DNA from: Nitrososphaeraceae archaeon
GTDB taxonomy: Archaea > Thermoproteota > Nitrososphaeria > Nitrososphaerales > Nitrososphaeraceae
Assembly: GCA_025937665.1 (NCBI GenBank)
Contig: JAICQW010000130.1
Location: 1-5,339 of the forward strand
Direction of reading: 5' to 3'
Length of the DNA stretch: 5,339 nucleotides
Numbering within the stretch: position 1 is the first letter of the stretch; every line of letters starts with the position of its first letter. Both the position numbers and the translations under genes were made by a program. Under the pieces are notes generated by a model. The model was given only the letters and a program-made list of their open reading frames with translations. It made no database searches and was not told the DNA's origin. This document shows, in pieces, positions 1 to 5,339 of the stretch.

Positions 1-256
1 ACTTCAATTAATTTTCTTTGAAGGGGAGCATCCAAGCCGACACTGCTGAAGTATGGTGGATAGTAACATAATTTTTAGTCTAACAACATATAAGATAATT
101 TGTTCAAAATCTCCTATCGTTTCTTAGAAAGAGTTCAACCTGAAGCTAACTCCTCTTGATAATTAGACTAATATATCGTATCAAAATAACACCTCAAATG
201 TTTTCCACAACTACAATGCCGATTTCAGTCACATGATATAGAAGAACTTTTATACC
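1..256. other. Noncoding lead region, nothing assigned
   Basis: I find no convincing gene here. The plus frames all stop within the first 50 bases. One minus frame stays open for about 24 codons from near base 84 to the left edge, reading YYPPYFSSVG in its middle, but it has no start codon and I cannot match it to a family. The stretch 169-180 is AT-rich and could carry a TATA box for the downstream sulfatase, but no site has convincing spacing. The TTTTATA at 248-254 sits too close to the ribosome binding site to be its promoter. Confidence 0.5.
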
Positions 257-258
257 TT

Positions 259-268
259 GGAGGTCGAT
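259..268 (+). promoter_or_regulatory. Ribosome binding site that decides the sulfatase start
   Basis: GGAGGT followed by CGAT is a near-complete match to the archaeal anti-Shine-Dalgarno complement (GGAGGTGATC). It overlaps the upstream in-frame TTG at 257, so that codon cannot be the start it serves. The next in-frame start codon is TTG at 278, 13 bases after the GGAGGT core, and the first in-frame ATG is at 335. The site therefore favours 278. Confidence 0.6.
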
Positions 269-277
269 TTTGGCTTA

Positions 278-2059
278 TTGAATAGTTCGCATTTTCTTTC
301 TCTTTTGTTCATTTTAGGTCTAACGCTAAGCCTAATGGCAACACCTTCATTAATGTCGACAGCAAAAAGTCTATTTGCATTTGCTCAACCAATAGCTACA
401 GACGCTGGCGATAAACGTCCGAACATATTAGTCATAATGGGTGATGATTTCGGATTCTCAGATATTGGTCCGTTTGGTAGCGAAATCTCTACTCCTAATC
501 TTGATGCTCTTGCAAAGGAAGGAAAGATACTTACTAATTATCACACTTATGCCACTTGCTCACCCGCTAGGTCAACCCTCCTAACAGGAGTTGACAACCA
601 TATAGTGGGCCTTGGTACAATGAATGAATTGATGGCACCGAATCAAGTAGGCAAGCCTGGCTATGAAGGATACTTGAATAATAACGCTCCAACCGTTACT
701 CAAATGCTAATGGATTCTGGCTATCACACATTAATGTCTGGTAAATGGCATCTTGGAGAAGACCTAAACAGGACTAGTCCCTTTGCTAAAGGTTTCGAGG
801 AAAGCTTTTCGTTACTAGAAGGTGGTGCACAACACTTTAATTCTGGTCTCTATGCAGTTGGTCATCATGTTACCTTTGCGAATAATAGCGAGATTGTTCC
901 TCGACCTGATAATAAAACATACTCTAATGATCTTTACACCAATATCATGCTTTCATTACTCAAGAAATACCAAGGGGATGGTAAGCCCTTTTTCGCATAC
1001 TTATCATTCCAAGTGGCACATACTCCATTCCAAGCTCCACAAGAGTATATCAAAAAATATGAAAACATGTACAACATTGGACATGATAAGATAAGAGAGC
1101 AAAGGTTCGAGAAACAAAAGGACTTAGGAATATGGTCCAATGATATGGACACTCCTGAATATAACCCTGCAATTACACCATGGTCTAATGTTACAAAGGA
1201 TCAACAAGAATATAGGAGCAAAGTAATGGCAGTGCATGCTGCGATGATTGACAATATGGACGAAAACATAGGCAAAGTGATACAGTACTTAAAACAGACA
1301 GGAGAATATGACAATACTCTAGTCATTTTCACATCAGACAATGGATCTACGGAACCACTTGAGATGGCTGATTTTGCAACGGTTGGAGTGAATCCTAATG
1401 ACCAGCGAAATTTTGTAAGTAAATTTAACAATAGCATAAATAATCTCGGAAACTCAGATTCAGTTGTAGGTTTCGGTCCTTGGGGAGAAGCACAATCAGT
1501 TTCTCCTCTGTCAGGGTATAAAACAACTCAGTCCGAAGGTGGTATAAGAGCCCCTTTTGTGGTAAAGCTTCCTGGGAATGAGTCATTGAGTAACACATCA
1601 AGGGGTCCCGAAATAGTGCGGACGTTTACACATGTGAGAGACATGACACCTACGTTTCTTGAATATGCAGGTGTTGAATTGCCGGGTTCAACCTATAAAG
1701 GTAACACCGCATATCCCATTATGGGAAAATCTCTGAAACCGCTTTTTGACGGGCAGATAAGTAACGTGTATGATGATAATGAGATTATAGCGCAAGAGCT
1801 CTTCAACAATTCTGCTGTCTTTATGGGCCAGTGGAAGGCAGTGAAAAATGCTCCTCCATTAGGGACAGATAATTGGCAGCTATTCAATCTAACTAGTGAT
1901 GTAGGCGAAAATCATGACCTTGCAAGACAGCATCCAGATATTCTGCAAAAGCTTGTATCTGCTTACGGCGAATATTCAAAAAAAGTTGGAATCGTTATCC
2001 CGGATTTTGGAAATATGAGTACAGCTCTTGAATCAACCGAGAAACTAGCGCCAACCTAG
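278..2059 (+). CDS. Secreted type I (formylglycine) sulfatase, arylsulfatase-like
   Basis: This enzyme should hydrolyse sulfate esters outside the cytoplasmic membrane. Residues below are numbered from the TTG at 257; subtract 7 for the preferred TTG start at 278, which gives 593 residues. A hydrophobic stretch (about 13-35) and the small-residue site AFA-Q (41-44) look like a cleavable signal peptide. The sulfatase signature CSPAR is at 101-105; Cys101 (codon 557-559) is the residue that becomes formylglycine. Further active-site positions are DD 63-64, Arg105, GKWH with Lys163 and His165, AHT with His255, SDN with Asp361 and Asn362, and Lys422. Their spacings nearly match those of Pseudomonas aeruginosa AtsA (Asp14, Cys51, Lys113, His211, Asp317, Lys375), including 37 residues from Asp to Cys and 106 from His to Asp. 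The C-terminal fold ends with the family-typical ENHDLARQHP segment (551-560). The Cys-type site implies a formylglycine-generating enzyme elsewhere in the genome. No neighbour shares its pathway. The natural substrate cannot be read from the sequence. Confidence 0.95.
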   Translation: MNSSHFLSLLFILGLTLSLMATPSLMSTAKSLFAFAQPIATDAGDKRPNILVIMGDDFGFSDIGPFGSEISTPNLDALAKEGKILTNYHTYATCSPARSTLLTGVDNHIVGLGTMNELMAPNQVGKPGYEGYLNNNAPTVTQMLMDSGYHTLMSGKWHLGEDLNRTSPFAKGFEESFSLLEGGAQHFNSGLYAVGHHVTFANNSEIVPRPDNKTYSNDLYTNIMLSLLKKYQGDGKPFFAYLSFQVAHTPFQAPQEYIKKYENMYNIGHDKIREQRFEKQKDLGIWSNDMDTPEYNPAITPWSNVTKDQQEYRSKVMAVHAAMIDNMDENIGKVIQYLKQTGEYDNTLVIFTSDNGSTEPLEMADFATVGVNPNDQRNFVSKFNNSINNLGNSDSVVGFGPWGEAQSVSPLSGYKTTQSEGGIRAPFVVKLPGNESLSNTSRGPEIVRTFTHVRDMTPTFLEYAGVELPGSTYKGNTAYPIMGKSLKPLFDGQISNVYDDNEIIAQELFNNSAVFMGQWKAVKNAPPLGTDNWQLFNLTSDVGENHDLARQHPDILQKLVSAYGEYSKKVGIVIPDFGNMSTALESTEKLAPT

Positions 2060-2213
2060 AATGTGGTGCTCTTCGGTACTTGAATTTTTGTACTTTATAT
2101 GCGTCCAATCGCCATTTTAAGTATGTGAATTTAAGTTCCTAGTACACAAAAAAAGAATATAGTTTTAATCCGTCATCCCAACCGGTTATTTCAGTTTGCC
2201 AGAAATATCTAGA

Positions 2214-2240
2214 TTATCATCTTTTCTTTTTTTCCGATAC
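2214..2240 (+). terminator. Oligo-T repeat copy 1, probable transcription terminator
   Basis: This 27-base unit contains a run of seven T interrupted only by a C from three further T. Archaeal transcription terminates at such T-rich stretches on the nontemplate strand without needing a hairpin. It lies about 155 bases after the sulfatase stop. A second copy, identical at 23 of 27 positions, lies 132 bases downstream. Confidence 0.4.
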
Positions 2241-2310
2241 CATAAATAAAATCATCTCGGTCTGTCCGGAGTAAATTATTCACATTCTTATCAACCAAGC
2301 AAATCTTTTT

Positions 2311-2323
2311 GAACGTTTCGTTC
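2311..2323. repeat. Short perfect inverted repeat GAACG-TTT-CGTTC
   Basis: Two five-base arms are separated by three T, directly after a run of five T. It could be a small operator or a weak hairpin. Thirteen bases in AT-rich DNA can also arise by chance, so the role is open. Confidence 0.25.
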
Positions 2324-2345
2324 TATCATAAAAGAATAGTTATTT

Positions 2346-2372
2346 TTATCACAATTTCTTTTTTTCAGATAC
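2346..2372 (+). terminator. Oligo-T repeat copy 2, probable transcription terminator
   Basis: This second copy of the 27-base unit shares the TTATCA start, the T3-C-T7-C core and the GATAC end with the copy at 2214. The mismatches fall at unit positions 7-9 and 22. Two successive T-rich signals after one gene would act as a back-up terminator. The similarity outside the T run suggests a local duplication rather than independent T-richness. Confidence 0.35.
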
Positions 2373-2525
2373 TATGTAAATCATATAGAATAAATTTATA
2401 CTCCAAATAGCTACGAATAATCTTAAAGATGGATTCAATTTTCATCCCCGTCTATTTCAACGCTGAAGTCTTGAAAATATGGATTAGTTTCTGAGAGATA
2501 ACCTTATTAGCGCAAATCTTATGTG

Positions 2526-3047
2526 ATGATTGTGTCAGAAAGTACCATACATGATGCACTTAACCAAGCATTGGTTCACTTGAATAATAAAGACAATAGA
2601 AATGCATATTTTGATTTGTACGATGGGTCTCTAATTACCCATGGCCTTCCTCCTGACATTGAGCCTAATAAAGCAGGCCTCAAGACTTTTTATGTTGGAC
2701 TTTGGCAGGCCTTTCCAGATCTAAATGTCATCTACGATGATGTTCTTATAAATAACAACAAAGCCGCTATCAGATTTACTATGAATGGGACACATAAGGG
2801 AAAGTTCTTGGGAATCCCACCTAGCAACAAACTGTTTAGAGTTCAGGGGATGAGCCTTCTCGCATTTAGGGAGGCAAAATGCATAGAACGATGGGAGTTG
2901 ATAGATATACTGGCAATGATTGAACAATTAAGCCCTAGGCAGCAAATATCTGCATTGATGAACAACATATTTGAATTTGCGGAAGTAAAAGCAAACAAAG
3001 AGCTCAAAGAAAAAATAAATCGACTATTTCACATGCGTCATACATAA
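2526..3047 (+). CDS. SnoaL-like / NTF2-fold protein (ester cyclase-like)
   Basis: This small cytoplasmic protein has the cone-shaped NTF2-like fold of the SnoaL polyketide-cyclase family. Residues are numbered from the GTG at 2523; the preferred start is the adjacent ATG at 2526, giving 173 residues. No Shine-Dalgarno site precedes either codon. Family hallmarks appear in order: AFPDLNV (63-69), DDVLINNNKAAIRF (72-85), GTHKGKFLGIPP (89-100), and RWELIDILAMIEQL (123-136), with Glu125 and Asp128 at the place where the family carries its conserved acidic residues. The family usually ends soon after this last motif, near 130-140 residues. Here a charged, probably helical tail of about 35 residues follows. 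Most microbial SnoaL-like proteins have no assigned substrate, so polyketide cyclisation should not be assumed. Neighbours give no hint: the sulfatase is 460 bases away and the next sizeable gene beyond the tRNA is regulatory. The frame stays open for 53 codons after the stop codon (see findings). Confidence 0.85.
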   Translation: MIVSESTIHDALNQALVHLNNKDNRNAYFDLYDGSLITHGLPPDIEPNKAGLKTFYVGLWQAFPDLNVIYDDVLINNNKAAIRFTMNGTHKGKFLGIPPSNKLFRVQGMSLLAFREAKCIERWELIDILAMIEQLSPRQQISALMNNIFEFAEVKANKELKEKINRLFHMRHT

Positions 3048-3071
3048 GTGGAGTCGCTCAGACCAGACTAT

Positions 3072-3209
3072 ATGGAAACTGATACATGCGATGATTTGGA
3101 TTCATATTCTGCTTGGTCCCACATAGTAGATGGGTTCTATAGTATGTTACTATTAATCACTTCTTTAAGTAGTCCCATCACTGTTACTATTATGTGGATA
3201 AACGGTTAG
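3072..3209 (+). CDS. Possible 45-residue membrane peptide (doubtful)
   Basis: An ATG at 3072 opens a 45-codon ORF ending at TAG 3207-3209. The product has an acidic N-terminal third (METDTCDDLD) and a hydrophobic C-terminal half (LLLITSLSSPITVTIMWI) that could form one membrane segment. GGAG at 3050-3053 is 18 bases upstream, too far for a standard ribosome binding site. It could equally be the continuation of the SnoaL frame or chance. I do not recognise the product. Confidence 0.15.
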   Translation: METDTCDDLDSYSAWSHIVDGFYSMLLLITSLSSPITVTIMWING

Positions 3210-3315
3210 ATGCGAATCTAAAATCTCCGTCATCTGAAACCACATTCGATTCTCTGTTCTTTGGATTAGGAATTGTCTGAACTTTTCCGATAGTTGTTGT
3301 TAGTTTCATGGGCAT
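3190..3315 (-). CDS. Small ORF, 41 residues, possible truncated integrase start
   Basis: The ORF begins at ATG 3315 and stops at TAA 3190-3192. AGGAG at 3326-3330 ends 10 bases before the ATG, and a CATATAA box at 3360-3366 would place the transcript start near 3337, just ahead of that ribosome binding site. This ordered set of signals is better than chance ORFs usually show. The product is hydrophilic and begins MPMKLTTTIGKVQTIPNP. To my eye that beginning resembles the start of archaeal tyrosine integrases, which often carry an IPN-type motif before the core-binding helices. The rest (SDDGDFRFASNRLST) does not continue as such a domain. The ORF lies 67 bases beyond the 3' end of a tRNA on the same strand, the usual place for an integrase scar. 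It may be a real small protein, a decayed integrase start, or chance. Confidence 0.3.
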   Translation of the reverse strand: MPMKLTTTIGKVQTIPNPKNRESNVVSDDGDFRFASNRLST

Positions 3316-3359
3316 AGTACTAAATCTCCTTTAATCTCACTGTATATCGGTAATCTCAA

Positions 3360-3366
3360 TTATATG
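3360..3366 (-). promoter_or_regulatory. TATA-like box for the 3190-3315 small ORF
   Basis: CATATAA on the minus strand is centred about 26 bases before the expected transcript start near 3337. This leaves a leader of about 22 bases that includes the AGGAG site. It is AT-rich DNA, so the match alone is weak; the spacing is what supports it. Confidence 0.3.
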
Positions 3367-3381
3367 AACCGACTTAGTTAA

Positions 3382-3491
3382 TGGGGCCAGTGGGATTCGA
3401 ACCCACGACCGCCAGCGCCCCGGGCCAATACCTCGAAGAAATAAATTCAAATCTGCCGAGTTGGTATCCTGCCAAGCTAGACGATGGCCCC
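3382..3491 (-). tRNA. Intron-containing tRNA, probably tRNA-Pro(CGG)
   Basis: The 110-base precursor folds clearly at both ends. The acceptor stem is GGGGCCA (3485-3491) with TGGCCCC (3383-3389) and discriminator A at 3382. The D stem is GTCT with GGAT around a loop holding AGC and GG. The T arm is GTGGG-TTCGAAT-CCCAC. No CCA is encoded, as is usual in archaea. In the anticodon arm, CCAA pairs with TTGG around CTCGGC plus A, which puts T at position 33 and CGG (3456-3458) at the anticodon, reading proline codon CCG. G1-G3 and A73 also fit archaeal tRNA-Pro. An intron interrupts positions 37/38. Oddities are C rather than a purine at position 37, a four-pair anticodon stem, and about 13 surplus bases before the variable loop (3412-3424). 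The surplus is either part of a longer 38-base intron or a second element. Other splice registers would give anticodon GGG or GGC but put C at position 33, so I rank them lower. The tRNA call is firm; the identity is less so. Confidence 0.85.
3430..3454 (-). other. tRNA intron at position 37/38 (25 bases, or 38 with 3412-3424... extension)
   Basis: The boundaries come from a bulge-helix-bulge fold, the substrate of the archaeal tRNA splicing endonuclease. Outer helix CCAA/TTGG is followed by the four-pair helix CTCG/CGAG. The three-base bulge GCA lies on the 5' side and GTA on the 3' side. Cutting after the second base of each bulge releases 25 bases. The inner helix of the intron is weak and AT-rich. 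A second, imperfect copy of the 3' half (CGGG-GCG-CTGG) follows 13 bases later. If that copy is used, the intron is 38 bases (3417-3454) and the mature tRNA 72 bases. Confidence 0.6.
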
Positions 3492-3514
3492 CTACGACTT
3501 AGACAAATGGAGAG

Positions 3515-3524
3515 CTTTTTAAAT
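3515..3524 (-). promoter_or_regulatory. TATA box of the tRNA gene
   Basis: ATTTAAAAAG on the minus strand lies 24 to 33 bases upstream of the first base of the tRNA, the standard position of an archaeal TATA box. No purine-rich BRE is obvious just upstream. Confidence 0.65.
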
Positions 3525-3605
3525 GTAGTATTACCCGTTTTCAACATGAAAACATACTTTAGTCCGAAAACATAAAGTCCTGGTCCTTACATCATAGAAT
3601 GAAGA

Positions 3606-3613
3606 ATTTAAAT
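3606..3613 (+). promoter_or_regulatory. TATA box of the winged-helix gene
   Basis: ATTTAAAT preceded by the purine-rich GAAGA (3601-3605, BRE-like) predicts a transcript start near 3636. This gives a leader of about 12 bases before the ATG at 3649. The absence of a Shine-Dalgarno site fits a very short leader. Confidence 0.5.
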
Positions 3614-3648
3614 CCGATTAACTTGGTTATCCTACTACTGCATAACAC

Positions 3649-4392
3649 ATGGATTACACTAATTACCTTTCCATATTATACGACTATGAAAAAAAAGATG
3701 TAGGAAGTGAGGAAAAGTCAATTTTATTTAAAGTGATAAACAGTGTCGATCTTTCTGCGCAAATAGGATCTTATTTGAAATTAAGAGACAAGAATCCGAT
3801 CGGTGACAGCTCAGCTATGTCAAGATTACTGGGACTCAAACTTCTTTCAGAAAAAAAGGGATTGATATTAAGGGGTACAAGAAAATATCAATTAACCAGT
3901 ACTGGCTTATTCTATGTCCTTACCGAGACCAGAACATATCCCCCAAGTCTCTTGAAAAAGTATAGCGATGATCCTATTCTCCAGGCTCTACTGTATCAGT
4001 ATTTTGAGGTAGATTCAATATCCTCCAGTACGGGGAGATTTTTCTCGCTCATCACTCAATATCTTAGACAATGTTGTAGGATTACGTTGAACTGGTTGGA
4101 AGACACTCAGAACTCTAATGAGGAACATAAAAACAAACTGATGAATCATCTACTCTTTGAATTAGAATTGAATGCAAAATTACTAGCGTTAAGGATTCTT
4201 ATTATGTACTCCGATTCAAATATTCTCTCTAATACTCCAAAGTCGGAATCTGGTGATTCAGATGTTGCATATTATGAATTAGAAAGCAATATGAAAGAAA
4301 CTCTTGCAAAAGATAATAAATTCATCGAACTCTTGAATCAAACAAATGCAGACTTTAAGAATGGTCTTAAGGAATTCACAAATTCTAACTAG
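3649..4392 (+). CDS. Winged-helix protein of unknown function
   Basis: I do not recognise this 247-residue protein as a named family. Residues about 22-92 look like a winged helix-turn-helix: a first helix (EEKSILFKVINSVD), a recognition-helix candidate (SSAMSRLLGLKLLSEKKG, 54-71), then a wing hairpin (LILRGTRKYQLTSTGLFYVL, 72-91) with basic residues. The sequence GLKLLSEKKGLI followed by YQLTSTG is typical of MarR/ArsR-like and archaeal winged-helix domains. The rest (about 97-247) is predicted mostly helical and rich in Leu and Tyr, with CC at 141-142 and an acidic, Ser-rich linker near 198-206. It may serve dimerisation or ligand sensing. No signal peptide or membrane segment is clear. The ATG at 3649 has no Shine-Dalgarno site and sits close behind a TATA box. 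The gene diverges from the tRNA and converges on the protease with 44 bases between stop codons. It is likely a transcription regulator, but its targets are unknown. Confidence 0.75.
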   Translation: MDYTNYLSILYDYEKKDVGSEEKSILFKVINSVDLSAQIGSYLKLRDKNPIGDSSAMSRLLGLKLLSEKKGLILRGTRKYQLTSTGLFYVLTETRTYPPSLLKKYSDDPILQALLYQYFEVDSISSSTGRFFSLITQYLRQCCRITLNWLEDTQNSNEEHKNKLMNHLLFELELNAKLLALRILIMYSDSNILSNTPKSESGDSDVAYYELESNMKETLAKDNKFIELLNQTNADFKNGLKEFTNSN

Positions 4393-4436
4393 TTACCAAT
4401 TGCTTTAATGTTCTAATACGCTATTTTACACAACTA

Positions 4437-5339
4437 TTACTTTGTATCCACCGGTCTTGCTTCTAGTGTAACTTGAATCTCTAGCGACTCTCCATCTCTG
4501 AGAATACCAAGAGTTATTGTATCTCCCTCAATCTTGTTGTTTGCGATATATGTTGACATGTCTCTCAGATTTTCTATGGGTTGCTTGTCTGCAGAAATAA
4601 TGATATCTCCACCCAGCTCTACTTTTGTTCCATTGATATCTGTAATCCTGTAGCCACCCTCAAGTCCTGCTTTGTCTGCAGGTCCATCTGAAATAGTTCC
4701 AACTACCAAGATTCCTGTACTCTGATTAGCCTTTAGTTCAGAAGCAATATCCTCATCCATATCAATACCATCAATGCCCAACCAAAGAGGTTGTTCATTG
4801 AGTCTTAATGGTCTTTCAGCCAGTACCACATTTATTATTTGGAATTTACCATCTCTAATTACAGTCAAATTTACGCCTTGTCCTACTTTCTTTTGTTGCT
4901 CCAAATATACTAATATGTCATCAATTTTGGAAACGTTTTGATTATCAATCTTTACAATGACATCTCCAAACAAATTTGTTTTTCTTCCATTAATTTCTAC
5001 CATTTTGTCTCCTCCCTGGATCCCAGCTTTAGCCGCTGGTCCTCCAGGACTAGTATCAATCACAAGAAATCCTTTCGTCAGATTTAGCTTCATTACTGAT
5101 GCAATCTGTTCATTAACATCAACTCCTGAAATTCCAATCCATGGGTGCTTGTAAGTGTGCTCTGATATCAAAACTGGGACTACTCTTTGTAAAGTACTTG
5201 CCGGAATGGCAAACCCCACACCAGAATATTCACCTGTTACTGAAAAAATGGCGCTATTAATCCCAATCACTTGACCCCTCAAATTGAGCAGTGGTCCTCC
5301 GGAATTTCCGGGGTTTATTGCTGCATCTGTCTGGATTAT
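4437..5339 (-). CDS. HtrA/DegP-like trypsin-fold serine protease, two PDZ domains (5' end beyond window)
   Basis: This is the C-terminal 300 codons of a protein that enters from the right edge. The frame is open from 5339, so the TTG at 5280-5282 is internal. The first residues read IIQTDAAINPGNSGGPLLNL, the HtrA active-site block; the catalytic Ser is codon 5301-5303. The matching His and Asp lie outside the window. GVGFAIP (fragment residues about 40-46) closes the protease domain. Two PDZ domains follow, about 67-175 (from WIGISGVDV) and 186-296 (from WLGIDGIDM). They resemble each other, and each has an extra INGRK or INGTK strand between AG(I/L)xGG and the GD(V/I)I block. HtrA proteins degrade or refold damaged envelope proteins. 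In archaea the N-terminus usually carries a signal or membrane anchor, which cannot be seen here. The gene converges on the winged-helix gene and ends with TAA at 4437-4439. I leave the gene symbol empty because archaeal members are not clear orthologues of degP, degQ or degS. Confidence 0.92.
   Translation of the reverse strand: MIQTDAAINPGNSGGPLLNLRGQVIGINSAIFSVTGEYSGVGFAIPASTLQRVVPVLISEHTYKHPWIGISGVDVNEQIASVMKLNLTKGFLVIDTSPGGPAAKAGIQGGDKMVEINGRKTNLFGDVIVKIDNQNVSKIDDILVYLEQQKKVGQGVNLTVIRDGKFQIINVVLAERPLRLNEQPLWLGIDGIDMDEDIASELKANQSTGILVVGTISDGPADKAGLEGGYRITDINGTKVELGGDIIISADKQPIENLRDMSTYIANNKIEGDTITLGILRDGESLEIQVTLEARPVDTK

Larger units (their letters stand above)
2060..2522. other. AT-rich intergenic spacer with oligo-T repeats
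   Basis: No ORF longer than about 26 codons is supported on either strand. The spacer holds two copies of an oligo-T repeat (listed separately), the palindrome AACCGGTT at 2180-2187, and a short inverted repeat at 2311-2323. The right part should hold the promoter of the SnoaL-like gene. The AT-rich AAAATAT at 2474-2480 is a weak TATA candidate, and I do not call it as a site. Confidence 0.6.
3048..3381. other. Gap between SnoaL-like gene and tRNA, small ORFs only
   Basis: No established gene is visible in these 334 bases. The stretch contains an open run in frame with the preceding gene (3048-3209, plus strand) and a 41-codon minus-strand ORF with promoter-like signals (3190-3315). The two overlap by 20 bases, so at most one is likely to be a protein gene. 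Confidence 0.5.

Noticed and set aside
1..84. Minus-strand open run reading YYPPYFSSVG and on to the left edge, slightly reminiscent of the PPY motif of IS630-type transposases
   Set aside because: It has no start codon, is only about 24 codons long, and the residues after PPY do not follow the transposase pattern.
257..259. TTG at 257 as the sulfatase start
   Set aside because: It overlaps the GGAGGT ribosome binding site. TTG at 278 keeps the signal peptide and is served by that site.
822..1887. Four ORFs of 64-90 codons in other frames within the sulfatase gene
   Set aside because: They are shadows of a strongly supported gene and show no family features.
2721..2927. Minus-strand ORF of 68 codons inside the SnoaL-like gene
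   Set aside because: It is antisense to the conserved core motifs of the real protein and has no independent support.
3382..3491. Reading the tRNA as tRNA-Ala(GGC) or tRNA-Pro(GGG) through other splice registers
   Set aside because: Both put C at position 33 and need a mismatched anticodon stem. The alanine reading also lacks the G3-U70 pair that specifies tRNA-Ala.
3381..3575. Plus-strand ORF of 64 codons beginning MGPVGFEPTTAS
   Set aside because: It is the antisense reading of the tRNA gene. The VGFEPTT string is the classic false protein produced by translating the complement of a T arm.
4957..5154. Plus-strand ORF of 65 codons inside the protease gene
   Set aside because: It is a complement-strand shadow of the PDZ1 coding region with no ribosome binding site or recognisable product.
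5280..5282. TTG at 5280-5282 as the start of the PDZ protein
   Set aside because: The frame continues upstream to the window edge with the HtrA active-site block QTDAAINPGNSGGP, so the gene is cut by the window.
1..5339. CRISPR array or complete insertion sequence
   Set aside because: No regularly spaced repeats and no terminal inverted repeats flanking a transposase are present.

Overview
This AT-rich window (roughly two thirds A+T by eye) looks archaeal, most likely from a Nitrososphaerota (Thaumarchaeota) genome such as a soil ammonia oxidiser. The sequence evidence is a tRNA gene interrupted next to the anticodon by an intron with a bulge-helix-bulge fold, archaeal TATA boxes at the right distance upstream of genes, a gene that starts a few bases after its promoter without a Shine-Dalgarno site, and GGAGGT-type ribosome binding sites elsewhere. 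The lineage is an inference from style and protein flavour. No ribosomal or metabolic marker is present.

Layout, left to right. Bases 1-256 hold no convincing gene. A secreted type I sulfatase (278-2059, +) follows, with every catalytic position of the Pseudomonas arylsulfatase class visible. Bases 2060-2522 are a noncoding AT-rich spacer with two copies of a 27-base oligo-T repeat, probably transcription termination signals. A SnoaL-like NTF2-fold protein (2526-3047, +) comes next. Bases 3048-3381 hold only small candidate ORFs. The best, on the minus strand at 3190-3315, has a TATA box and a Shine-Dalgarno site and may be the leftover start of an integrase. An intron-containing tRNA, probably tRNA-Pro(CGG), lies at 3382-3491 on the minus strand with a clear TATA box. 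A winged-helix protein of unknown function (3649-4392, +) is transcribed divergently from it. The window ends inside an HtrA/DegP-like serine protease with two PDZ domains (4437-5339, -), which converges on the winged-helix gene and continues past the right edge.

The genes do not form an obvious operon or pathway. The sulfatase and the HtrA protease probably both act outside the cytoplasmic membrane, on sulfate esters and on envelope protein quality respectively. The SnoaL-like and winged-helix proteins are cytoplasmic. I see no undescribed multi-gene system. The most unusual item is the tRNA, whose 3' intron boundary appears to be tandemly duplicated, leaving two competing splice choices. 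The second is the possible integrase remnant beside that tRNA.
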